In this document: piece by piece, positions 10,129 to 17,291 of the stretch
How positions within the stretch are numbered: position 1 is the first letter of the stretch
How the letters are laid out: every line of letters begins with the position of its first letter
DNA from: ZC4RG20 sp963702105
GTDB lineage: Bacteria > Pseudomonadota > Gammaproteobacteria > Steroidobacterales > Rariloculaceae
Assembly: GCA_963702105.1 (NCBI GenBank)
Contig: OY969712.1
Span: 1,612,001 to 1,676,000 of the forward strand
Direction of reading: 5' to 3'
DNA length: 64,000 bases
Program-made: the position numbers and the translations under genes
The notes under the pieces: generated by a model
What the model was told of the DNA's origin: nothing
Seen by the model: the letters and a program-made list of their open reading frames with translations, nothing else
The model's database searches: none

Positions 10129-11469
10129 ATGGGGAAACGTTACTTCGGTACGGACGGCATCCGCGGCGAGGTCGGGAAAAGCCCGATGACCGTGGATTTC
10201 GCGCTGCGGCTCGCGAGCGCCGCGGCCCGCGTGCTCGCCCCGCAGGGCGGGCGCGTTCTGATCGGCAAGGACACGCGCGTCTCTGGCTACATGTTCGAAT
10301 CGGCGCTCGAGGCGGGCTTCGTGGCCGCCGGCGTCGACGTGATGCTGACGGGCCCGCTGCCGACGCCGGCCATCGCCTATCTCACGCGCAAGCTCGGGAC
10401 CGACTTCGGCATCGTGATCAGCGCGTCGCACAACCCGTTCTTCGACAACGGCATCAAGTTCTTCGGGCCCGACGGCGAGAAGCTCTCCGACCCGCTCGAG
10501 GAGGCCATCGAGCTGTGCCTCGAGGAGACGCCCGTCACGCGCGACTCGCGGGCGCTCGGTCGGGCGACGACGGCCTCGTACGCGAGAGACGAGTACATGG
10601 ACTTCTGCCGCTCGACCATCCCCGCGGGCATGAGCTTCGAGGCGCTGAAGATCGTCGTGGACGCCTCGCACGGGGCCGGCTACAAGGTCGCGCCCCGCGT
10701 GGTAGCGGACCTCGGCGCGGACGTGATCCCCGTCGGGTGCTCGCCGAACGGGCGCAATATCAACGAGGGCTGCGGCTCGACGCGGCCCGATCTGCTGAAG
10801 CTCACGGTCACCGGTGTGCGCGCACACGTCGGTCTCGCGCTCGACGGCGACGGCGACCGCGTCGTCATGGTGGACGAGCGCGGGAATCTCGTCGACGGCG
10901 ACCAGCTGCTCTACGTGCTCGCGCGCGACCGTCTCGAGACGAAGAGCTTGCGCGGGCCCGTCATCGGCACGGTCATGAGCAACCTCGGCCTCGAGCTCGC
11001 GCTGCGCGATCTCGGCGTCGAATTCATGCGGGCGCGCGTCGGCGACCGGCACGTGCACGCGATGCTCAAGGAGCACGGCGGCGTGCTCGGCGGCGAGACC
11101 TCGGGCCACGTCATCTGCTTCGACAAGACGACGACGGGCGACGGCCTCGTGACGGCGCTGCAGGTGCTCGCCGTCATGAAGCGCACGGGCAAGAGCCTGA
11201 GCGAGCTCACGCGCGGCATGCCGCAGCTGCCGCAGACGCTGCTCAACGTGCGCGTGCGCGAACGAGTCGATCCAGACGGGTCGACTGCGATCCAAGCGGC
11301 CGTGGCCGACGCGGAACAGGTGCTCGGCGAACGCGGCCGCGTCGTGCTGCGCGCGTCCGGGACGGAGCCTGTGATTCGCGTCATGGTCGAGGGGGAGGAT
11401 CGGCATACGGTCGAGCGCATTGCGGCACGGCTGGCAGAGACCGTCCAGGGGGCGCTCGGAGGGGCTTAG
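10129..11469 (+). CDS. glmM: Phosphoglucosamine mutase
   Basis: Interconverts glucosamine-6-phosphate and glucosamine-1-phosphate for UDP-GlcNAc, feeding peptidoglycan and LPS. The 446-aa length is normal. The phosphoserine loop ISASHNP places the catalytic residue at Ser100; the Mg site DGDGDR and the sugar-binding loop GGETSGHV are intact, and the C-terminal phosphate-binding segment RASGTEPVIRVMVE is complete. The ATG at 10129 follows GGAGG at a suitable distance. It sits between ftsH and tpiA in the conserved order, preceded by a likely terminator, and so probably has its own promoter. Confidence 0.97.
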   Translation: MGKRYFGTDGIRGEVGKSPMTVDFALRLASAAARVLAPQGGRVLIGKDTRVSGYMFESALEAGFVAAGVDVMLTGPLPTPAIAYLTRKLGTDFGIVISASHNPFFDNGIKFFGPDGEKLSDPLEEAIELCLEETPVTRDSRALGRATTASYARDEYMDFCRSTIPAGMSFEALKIVVDASHGAGYKVAPRVVADLGADVIPVGCSPNGRNINEGCGSTRPDLLKLTVTGVRAHVGLALDGDGDRVVMVDERGNLVDGDQLLYVLARDRLETKSLRGPVIGTVMSNLGLELALRDLGVEFMRARVGDRHVHAMLKEHGGVLGGETSGHVICFDKTTTGDGLVTALQVLAVMKRTGKSLSELTRGMPQLPQTLLNVRVRERVDPDGSTAIQAAVADAEQVLGERGRVVLRASGTEPVIRVMVEGEDRHTVERIAARLAETVQGALGGA

Positions 11470-11513
11470 GGCCTCTTGCCTCTTCGCGGCGTGGGTCGGC
11501 GTGCGTCGGCGCG

Positions 11514-11635
11514 GGGCGGAGGCTTGCGTATGAGGGCGTTTGCGGGAACGCCGTGAACACGTCCCTGTGGGCTCCGGGCGCGCCATCCCTGGCGCGCACG
11601 GTCCCGCAAACGCCCTCATACGCAAGCCTCCGCCC
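11514..11635 (-). repeat. Dispersed hairpin element, copy A
   Basis: A perfect 34-bp inverted repeat: arm 11514-11547 against 11602-11635, enclosing a 54-base loop. Read on the minus strand, the loop contains GCGCCAGGGATGGCGC and GTTCACGGCG, shared with copy B. The outer arm ends begin GGGCGGAGG and the inner ends finish CGGGA in both copies, but about 20 bp between them differ from copy B while staying perfectly paired. The strand sign denotes loop orientation relative to copy B. Confidence 0.88.
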
Positions 11636-11870
11636 GAGACGGCGTGCCGGGCCGACGCCTCGAAGAGGTCTCGGTCCTCAGCCGCGGCGGCGCGCCTCCC
11701 AGCGCCTCACCTTGAAGCAAGGGAAAACACTTAGAAACGGTGGCGCAGACTCGTCGCGGAACCGGTGCTAACCGTCGCTGTCCTAACACGCGATTCCCAC
11801 GACCACGCGGCTGATCTCCGGCAGCCCGTCTAGACCCGTCTTTCAAGCTCTCGGGCGGTGTGACGATCGG

Positions 11871-11988
11871 GCGGAGGTTTGGGCAAAGGCGCCTTGGCGG
11901 GACTGTGGGCGCCAGGGATGGCGCCCACAGAGCCCCCAGGGATGGGTTCACGGCGGTCCCGCCAAGGCGCCTTTGCCCAAACCTCCGC
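11871..11988 (+). repeat. Dispersed hairpin element, copy B
   Basis: A perfect 33-bp inverted repeat: arm 11871-11903 against 11956-11988, with a 52-base loop. The loop holds the nested palindrome GGCGCCAGGGATGGCGCC, then GAGCCCCCAGGGATGGGTT and CACGGCG. The central arm sequence (TTTGGGCAAAGGCGCCTTGG) is unlike copy A's. It lies 140 bp before tpiA. Confidence 0.88.
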
Positions 11989-12127
11989 AACGCATCGACG
12001 AACGAGCACGGTCTTCGGCCGGCTCTGGCCGCTCTTGCCTGAAGCCGTTGATTTAGCAGCGTGGTCCCCTTAAGCTCTCGGCCCCGCCGCGTCTCGTCAC
12101 GATCGAATCCCGGAGGTAGCGAAGACC

Positions 12128-12910
12128 ATGAACGGTCCCGGCCGTACGCCGCTCGTCGCGGGAAACTGGAAGATGCACGGCTCGCTGAGCGCAGGCGGGG
12201 AGCTCGCCGCTGCGCTTCGCGACGGTGTCGCCGCCGGGGCGCCTGCCAGGATGCTCCTGTGTCCGCCGTATCCCTATCTGCGCGCCGTTGTCGAGTGGGT
12301 CGGGGGCGAGATCGGAGTCGGTGCGCAGGATCTCTCGACGCGTACCGGGAGCGGTGCGTATACGGGCGAGGTTTCGGGGGCCATGCTGGCCGACGTGGGC
12401 TGCACGCATGTCATCGTCGGTCACTCCGAGAGGCGGGGCCTGTTCGGCGAGTCCGACGAGACGGTGGCGGGCAAGTTCGAAGCGGCGCAGGGGGCCGGGC
12501 TCACGCCGATTCTCTGCGTGGGCGAGACGCTCGAGGAGCGGGAAGCGGACCGGACCGAGACCGTCGTGCGGCGGCAGATTGCGGCGGTACTGGATAGGGT
12601 AGGGGTCGGCGCGTTCGCGAACGCCGTCGTGGCGTACGAGCCGGTTTGGGCCATAGGCACCGGCAAGACCGCGACGCCGGAGCAGGCGCAGCAGGTGCAC
12701 GCGCTGATTCGAGCCATGATTGCCGCGCAAGATGCTACAATCGCCGCGGGCTTGATCATCCTCTATGGCGGCAGCGTCAAAGCCGGCAACGCCGCGCAGC
12801 TGCTCGCCATGGATGACATAGACGGCGGCCTGGTAGGCGGCGCATCGCTCGACGCTTCGGAGTTTCTGAGCATCTTCCGCGCGGCCTGCTCCCAAGCTGA
12901 GCGCCGTTGA
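12128..12910 (+). CDS. tpiA: Triosephosphate isomerase
   Basis: Glycolytic enzyme interconverting dihydroxyacetone phosphate and glyceraldehyde-3-phosphate. The 260-aa TIM barrel has all catalytic residues: Lys15 in GNWKMHG, His99 in VGHSERR and Glu171 in YEPVWAIGTGK, plus the phosphate loop LYGGSVKAGN. The ATG at 12128 follows GGAGGTAGCG, a good ribosome-binding site. secG follows 18 bases after the stop, the usual tpiA-secG pair. Confidence 0.97.
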   Translation: MNGPGRTPLVAGNWKMHGSLSAGGELAAALRDGVAAGAPARMLLCPPYPYLRAVVEWVGGEIGVGAQDLSTRTGSGAYTGEVSGAMLADVGCTHVIVGHSERRGLFGESDETVAGKFEAAQGAGLTPILCVGETLEEREADRTETVVRRQIAAVLDRVGVGAFANAVVAYEPVWAIGTGKTATPEQAQQVHALIRAMIAAQDATIAAGLIILYGGSVKAGNAAQLLAMDDIDGGLVGGASLDASEFLSIFRAACSQAERR

Positions 12911-12928
12911 TTAATTGAGCGACGAATA

Positions 12929-13552
12929 ATGCTCACAACGATTGTTTTGATCATACATCTCGCGGTCGCCGCGCTGATCGTCGGGTTGGTGTTGCTGCAG
13001 CGCGGCAAGGGAGCCGAAGCGGGCACGGGTTTCGGCGCCGGCGCGTCCGGCACCGTCTTCGGTGCGCGCGGCTCGGCCAGTTTTCTCTCGCGCGCCACCG
13101 CGGCGCTCGCGACGATGTTCTTCTGCACGAGCCTCGCGCTCGCGTTTCTCGCGAACCAGCGCCACGCGCCCCAGAGCCTGCTCGAGCGAGCGGCTTCGCA
13201 GACGCAGGCGCCCGCGCCTCCGGCGGCCGCGCCGGCCCCGGGCAGCGCGCCCGAGCAGAGTGCCGGCAACGGCGGTCTCGAGCCGCCGCCTTCGGCGACT
13301 CAGGGCGGCGCCGCGGCGGGTGCGGCCGGCGCGGGCAACCAGAGCGCGGCGCCGGCGGCAGGGGCTGCATCGGGCGGTGCCGCCGCAGAGGCCGCGCCGG
13401 GCGGTGCCGCTGCCGGCGCGCAGACGGCCCAGGGCAGCAAAGGCAGCGGCGCGGCTGCGGGCAAGGCGGCTTCGAGTGCGAAGGGTTCGCGCGCTAAGGC
13501 CGCGAGCAAGGCTTCCGGCGACGGAGGCTCGACCCCGGCGAAGCCGAAATAA
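12929..13552 (+). CDS. secG: Preprotein translocase subunit SecG with long Ala/Gly-rich tail
   Basis: Small inner-membrane partner of SecY/SecE that assists protein export. Residues 1-80 are typical SecG: TM1 (TIVLIIHLAVAALIVGLVLL), the cytoplasmic loop QRGKGAEAGTGFGAGASGTVFG, and TM2 (about 53-71). The remaining roughly 125 residues are low-complexity Ala/Gly/Pro/Ser with a basic end (AKAASK). Most SecG proteins are about 75-130 aa, so this one, at 207 aa, is long. The tail may be cytoplasmic filler driven by high GC. The next gene is tRNA-Leu, 9 bases after the stop. Confidence 0.93.
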   Translation: MLTTIVLIIHLAVAALIVGLVLLQRGKGAEAGTGFGAGASGTVFGARGSASFLSRATAALATMFFCTSLALAFLANQRHAPQSLLERAASQTQAPAPPAAAPAPGSAPEQSAGNGGLEPPPSATQGGAAAGAAGAGNQSAAPAAGAASGGAAAEAAPGGAAAGAQTAQGSKGSGAAAGKAASSAKGSRAKAASKASGDGGSTPAKPK

Positions 13553-13561
13553 TGGTTACAT

Positions 13562-13646
13562 GCCGACGTGGTGGAATTGGTAGACACGCTGTCTTGAGGG
13601 GGCAGTGGCGTAAGCCGTGCCGGTTCGAGTCCGGCCGTCGGCACCA
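13562..13646 (+). tRNA. tRNA-Leu (anticodon GAG)
   Basis: An 85-nt class II tRNA. Acceptor arm GCCGACG pairs with CGTCGGC, followed by A and an encoded CCA. The anticodon stem CTGTC/GGCAG encloses loop TTGAGGG, giving anticodon GAG. It has a long variable arm (TGGCGTAAGCC region) and a T-arm with GGTTCGAGTCC. The secG-tRNA-Leu-nuoA position is conserved in related gammaproteobacteria. Confidence 0.95.
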
Positions 13647-13683
13647 ATTAGAGGCGGGGTGAGACGCATGCGATGCGGGCTGT

Positions 13684-13689
13684 TACAAT
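13684..13689 (+). promoter_or_regulatory. Possible -10 box for the nuo operon
   Basis: TACAAT lies 41 bases before the nuoA start in the tRNA-Leu/nuoA spacer. No convincing -35 element precedes it. Tentative. Confidence 0.3.
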
Positions 13690-13729
13690 CCGCGCCGGCT
13701 CTCACGCCCGGCGATCCAAGAACGGAAAA

Positions 13730-14086
13730 ATGCTTGTCAATTACGCACCGATTCTGATCTTTCTGATCGTTGCGGGGGCTCTCGGCGTCGTACTGCTCGC
13801 GATCGGCCTCACGCTCGGCCGCGGCCGCAAGGATGCGGAGAAGCTCTCGGCTTACGAGTGCGGCTTCGAGGCCTTCGAAGACACGCGCATCCGTTTCGAC
13901 GTTCGCTACTACCTCGTCGCCATTCTTTTCATCATCTTCGATCTCGAGATCGCCTTTCTCTTTCCGTGGGCCGTCGCGCTCCGGAAGATCGGCGGTTTCG
14001 GGCTCGCGGCCATGGGCGTTTTCCTGGCGATCCTCGTCGTCGGGTTCGTCTACGAATGGAAGAAGGGAGCGCTCGAATGGGATTGA
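13730..14086 (+). CDS. nuoA: NADH-quinone oxidoreductase subunit A
   Basis: Three-helix membrane subunit at the junction of the arms of complex I. Starting at the ATG at 13730 gives 118 aa (MLVNYAPILIFLIV...), matching the family; the open frame extends 19 codons upstream with non-homologous residues. The conserved loop segment YECGFEAFEDTRIRFDVRYYLVAILFIIFD (residues 39-68) contains the conserved Cys and the ARFDVRYY-like motif. It ends inside nuoB: the two genes overlap by 10 bp. First gene of the 14-gene nuo operon. Confidence 0.96.
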   Translation: MLVNYAPILIFLIVAGALGVVLLAIGLTLGRGRKDAEKLSAYECGFEAFEDTRIRFDVRYYLVAILFIIFDLEIAFLFPWAVALRKIGGFGLAAMGVFLAILVVGFVYEWKKGALEWD

Positions 14087-14652
14087 GCCGAGAGGCAGCG
14101 CTGGGTGGGCCGGCCGCCTTCGAGCGGGACACGGCATCGGCGAAGGGCGGCGCCGTGAAGGGCCGCGAGGCGCCGTTCGACGTCCCCGAGGTCATGGAGC
14201 GCGGCTTCGTCGTCACGAAGCTCGACAACCTCATCAACTGGGCGCGCACGGGATCGATGTGGCCGATGACCTTCGGGTTGGCATGCTGCGCGGTCGAAAT
14301 GATGCACGCGGGCGCGGCGCGCTACGATCTCGACCGCTTCGGCGTCATGTTCCGGCCGAGTCCGCGCCAGTCGGACGTCATGATCGTGGCCGGCACGCTC
14401 GTCAACAAGATGGCGCCCGCGCTGCGCAAGGTCTACGACCAGATGCCCGAGCCGCGCTGGGTCATCTCGATGGGCTCGTGCGCGAACGGCGGCGGCTATT
14501 ACCACTACTCCTATTCCGTCGTCCGGGGCTGCGATCGCATAGTCCCGGTCGACGTTTACGTTCCCGGCTGTCCGCCGACGGCCGAGGCGCTGCTGTTCGG
14601 CATCCTGCAGCTGCAGCAGAAGATTCGCCGCACGAACACGATCGCCCGCTGA
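14077..14652 (+). CDS. nuoB: NADH-quinone oxidoreductase subunit B
   Basis: Carries the terminal 4Fe-4S cluster N2 that reduces quinone. The ATG at 14077 gives 191 aa; the first 40 residues are a variable extension. Cluster ligands are visible as the tandem cysteines in LACCAVEMM, the cysteine of GSCANGG and that of VPGCPP. The start overlaps nuoA by 10 bp. Downstream, an inverted repeat separates it from nuoC, an unusual interruption in a tightly packed operon. Confidence 0.97.
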   Translation: MGLSREAALGGPAAFERDTASAKGGAVKGREAPFDVPEVMERGFVVTKLDNLINWARTGSMWPMTFGLACCAVEMMHAGAARYDLDRFGVMFRPSPRQSDVMIVAGTLVNKMAPALRKVYDQMPEPRWVISMGSCANGGGYYHYSYSVVRGCDRIVPVDVYVPGCPPTAEALLFGILQLQQKIRRTNTIAR

Positions 14653-14682
14653 GCGGTGGGCGTTTCGGCGTATACGTGCGGC

Positions 14683-14768
14683 GAAAAAGGGGTCAGAGCC
14701 CTTTTTTCGGCTGTAACCATTTCAAGCCCTAAGGCCGCTGCAGAAAAAAGGGCTCTGACCCCTTTTTC
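14683..14768. repeat. Paired stop-codon repeat inside the nuo operon (nuoB-nuoC)
   Basis: A perfect 26-bp inverted repeat (14683-14708 against 14743-14768) with the core GGGGTCAGAGCCC, same family as at 6983-7085. It starts 30 bases after the nuoB stop and ends 9 bases before the nuoC start. Each arm can fold into a short hairpin followed by a T-run, so it could attenuate transcription into nuoC-nuoN. The right arm abuts the AAGGGA that serves as the nuoC ribosome-binding site. Confidence 0.88.
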
Positions 14769-14777
14769 AAGGGATGA

Positions 14778-15518
14778 TTGCGCGTGAGAACGGACGAACT
14801 GATTCCGAGGTACCAGAAACTTGCGGCCGCCGTCGAGTCGCGCCTGACGGGCAAACTCGAGCGGCAGCCGCTGAACGCGGGCCAGCTCGCTTACGAGGTC
14901 GAGCCCGGCGACCTGCTCGCGGTGTGCAACGCGCTGCGCGACGAGCCGGCGCTGAAATTCGAGATGCTCATGGATCTCGCGGGCGTGGACTTTTCGACCT
15001 ACGGTAAGGACGAGTGGCAGACGGAGAGCGCGACGGGCACGGGCTTCAGCCGCGGCGTGTTCCGCAGCCACGGCATGCCTGCCGAGGACATCGACGACGA
15101 CGAGACACGCTACCACCCGAAGCGCCGCTTTGCGGTGACCTACCAGCTGCTCTCGATCACGCACAACCACCGCCTGCGCCTGAAGACGTTCGCGCCCGAA
15201 GGGCCGCAGCCGATCCTAGACTCCGTCGTCGGGGTCTGGAGCTCGGCGGACTGGTACGAGCGCGAGGCGTTCGACCTGTACGGCATCCTGTTCCGCGGCC
15301 ATCCGGACCTGCGGCGCCTCTTGACGGACTACGGCTTCATCGGCCACCCGTTCCGCAAGGATTTCCCGCTGATCGGCAACGTCGAGATGCGCTACGACCC
15401 GGAGCGCGGCCGCGTCGTCTACGAGCCCGTCGGCATCGAGCCGCGCACGCTCGTGCCGAAGGTTATCCGCGACGATAACCGCTACGAGCCGGACCTCAAG
15501 GATCCGACCAATGCCTGA
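14778..15518 (+). CDS. nuoC: NADH-quinone oxidoreductase subunit C
   Basis: The 30-kDa hydrophilic subunit supporting NuoD in the connecting arm of complex I. 246 aa from the TTG at 14778, or 244 from the GTG at 14784; the AAGGGA just upstream fits the TTG better. The family signature EREAFDLYGILFRGHPDLRR is near residues 160-180, followed by TDYGFIGHPFRKDFP. Its 3' end overlaps nuoD by 8 bp. It is a separate protein, not fused to NuoD as in E. coli. Confidence 0.95.
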   Translation: MRVRTDELIPRYQKLAAAVESRLTGKLERQPLNAGQLAYEVEPGDLLAVCNALRDEPALKFEMLMDLAGVDFSTYGKDEWQTESATGTGFSRGVFRSHGMPAEDIDDDETRYHPKRRFAVTYQLLSITHNHRLRLKTFAPEGPQPILDSVVGVWSSADWYEREAFDLYGILFRGHPDLRRLLTDYGFIGHPFRKDFPLIGNVEMRYDPERGRVVYEPVGIEPRTLVPKVIRDDNRYEPDLKDPTNA

Positions 15519-16764
15519 AATTCAGAACTTCACGGTCAACTTCGGCCCGCAGCACCCCGCCGCGCACGGCGTGCTGAGGCTCGTGCTCGAGATGGACGGC
15601 GAGGTCATCCAGAAGGCGGATCCGCACGTCGGGCTCCTGCACCGCGCGACCGAGAAGCTCGCCGAGTCGAAGCCGTTCAATCAGTCGATCGGCTACATGG
15701 ACCGCCTCGACTACGTCTCGATGATGTGCAACGAGCACGGCTACGTGATGGCCATCGAGAAGCTCATCGGCATCACGCCGCCGCTCCGGGCGCAGTACGT
15801 GCGCGTCATGTTCGACGAGATCACGCGTATTCTGAACCACCTCATGTGGCTCGGCGCGCACGGCCTCGACATCGGCGCCATGACGATATTCTTGTATTGC
15901 TTCCGCGAGCGCGAGGACCTCATGGACTGCTACGAGGCGGTCTCGGGCACGCGCATGCACGCGACGTACTACCGGCCGGGCGGGGTGTACCGCGATCTGC
16001 CGGACAAGATGCCGCAGTACCAGCCGAACAAGTTCCGCAGCGAGAAGGACATCAAGCAGCTCAACGAGGCGCGCAGCGGCTCGCTGCTCGACTTCATCGA
16101 GGATTTCGTAGACCGCTTCCCGAAGCGCGTGGACGAGTACGAGACGCTGCTGACGGACAACCGCATCTGGAAGCAGCGCACCGTCAACATCGGCGTCGTC
16201 TCGCCCGAGCGCGCGATGCAGCTCGGTTTCTCGGGGCCCATGCTGCGCGGTTCCGGCATCCTCTGGGATCTGCGCAAGATGCAGCCCTACGAGGTCTACG
16301 ATCAGCTCGACTTCGACGTGCCCGTCGGCGTCAACGGCGACTGCTACGACCGCTATCTGGTGCGGGTGGAGGAGATGCGCCAGTCCGCGCGCATCGTCAA
16401 GCAGTGCGTCGAGTGGCTGCGCAAGCACCCGGGCCCGGTCATGACCGAGGACCACAAGGTCGCGCCGCCGAAGCGCATCGAGATGAAGGACGACATGGAA
16501 TCGTTGATCCATCATTTCAAGCTCTTCACGGAGGGCTACACCGTGCCCGAGGGCGAGGTCTACGCGGCCCTCGAGCACCCGAAGGGCGAGTTCGGGGTGT
16601 ATCTGGTCTCTGACGGCTCGAACAAGCCCTATCGCGTCAAGGTCAGGGCCGCGGGATTCCCGCATCTGGCCGCCCTGAGCGAGATGGTCAGCGGCCACAT
16701 GCTGGCCGACGTCGTGGCGGTCATCGGCACGCAGGACATCGTATTCGGAGAGATCGACCGGTGA
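15511..16764 (+). CDS. nuoD: NADH-quinone oxidoreductase subunit D
   Basis: The 49-kDa subunit forming the quinone-binding pocket with NuoB, related to the large subunit of NiFe hydrogenases. 417 aa, normal length. Signature segments are NFGPQHPAAHGVLRL (residues 10-24), HVGLLHRATEKL and the C-terminal VAVIGTQDIVFGEIDR. The ATG at 15511 overlaps the nuoC end. The stop overlaps the GTG start of nuoE by 4 bp (GTGA). Confidence 0.98.
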   Translation: MPEIQNFTVNFGPQHPAAHGVLRLVLEMDGEVIQKADPHVGLLHRATEKLAESKPFNQSIGYMDRLDYVSMMCNEHGYVMAIEKLIGITPPLRAQYVRVMFDEITRILNHLMWLGAHGLDIGAMTIFLYCFREREDLMDCYEAVSGTRMHATYYRPGGVYRDLPDKMPQYQPNKFRSEKDIKQLNEARSGSLLDFIEDFVDRFPKRVDEYETLLTDNRIWKQRTVNIGVVSPERAMQLGFSGPMLRGSGILWDLRKMQPYEVYDQLDFDVPVGVNGDCYDRYLVRVEEMRQSARIVKQCVEWLRKHPGPVMTEDHKVAPPKRIEMKDDMESLIHHFKLFTEGYTVPEGEVYAALEHPKGEFGVYLVSDGSNKPYRVKVRAAGFPHLAALSEMVSGHMLADVVAVIGTQDIVFGEIDR

Positions 16765-17288
16765 CGGATCTGTCGGCAACGGAAACGCCGCTCGAGGGCC
16801 CCGCGCCCGTCGAGCTTTCGGAGCACGTCCGCGAGGAAATCGACCACTGGGTCGCGAAGTTCCCGGAGGGGCGCCAGCGCTCGGCCGTGATCGCGGCGCT
16901 GCACGCAGCGCAGCACGAGAACGAGGGCTACCTCACGCCCGGGCTCATGGACGCCGTGGCGCGGTACCTGAACCTGCTGCCGATCCAGGTTTACGAGGTC
17001 GCGGCCTTCTACTCGATGTTCGAGACCCGGCCCTGCGGCCGGCACCATATCTCGGTCTGCACGAACATCTCCTGCATGCTGCGCGGCGCCGACGAGATCG
17101 TCGCCCACATCGAGCGCAAGCTCGGCATCAAGACCGGCGAATCGACGCCCGACGGCAAGTTCTTCCTCAAGCGCGAGGAGGAGTGCCTCGCGGCCTGCTG
17201 CGGCGCACCGATGATGATGGTGGACCATCACTATTACGAGAACCTCACGCCCGAGAAGGTGGACGAGGTGCTGGACCGCGTGGAGTAG
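16761..17288 (+). CDS. nuoE: NADH-quinone oxidoreductase subunit E
   Basis: The 24-kDa subunit of the NADH-input module, binding a 2Fe-2S cluster (N1a). 175 aa. The thioredoxin-like domain has ligands in CTNISCML and CLAACCGAP. An N-terminal helical segment with AVIAALHAAQHENEGYL is typical. The GTG start at 16761 overlaps the nuoD stop by 4 bp and implies translational coupling; nuoF begins 3 bases after its stop. Confidence 0.96.
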   Translation: MTDLSATETPLEGPAPVELSEHVREEIDHWVAKFPEGRQRSAVIAALHAAQHENEGYLTPGLMDAVARYLNLLPIQVYEVAAFYSMFETRPCGRHHISVCTNISCMLRGADEIVAHIERKLGIKTGESTPDGKFFLKREEECLAACCGAPMMMVDHHYYENLTPEKVDEVLDRVE

Positions 17289-17291
17289 GGC

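Larger units (their letters stand above)
11470..12127. other. glmM-tpiA intergenic region, 658 bp, with two hairpin elements
   Basis: No credible protein gene. The space is largely filled by two dispersed hairpin elements in opposite orientations (11514-11635 and 11871-11988) with about 235 bp of unremarkable sequence between them. The last 140 bp before tpiA should contain its promoter, but no clear -35/-10 pair was found. Confidence 0.7.
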
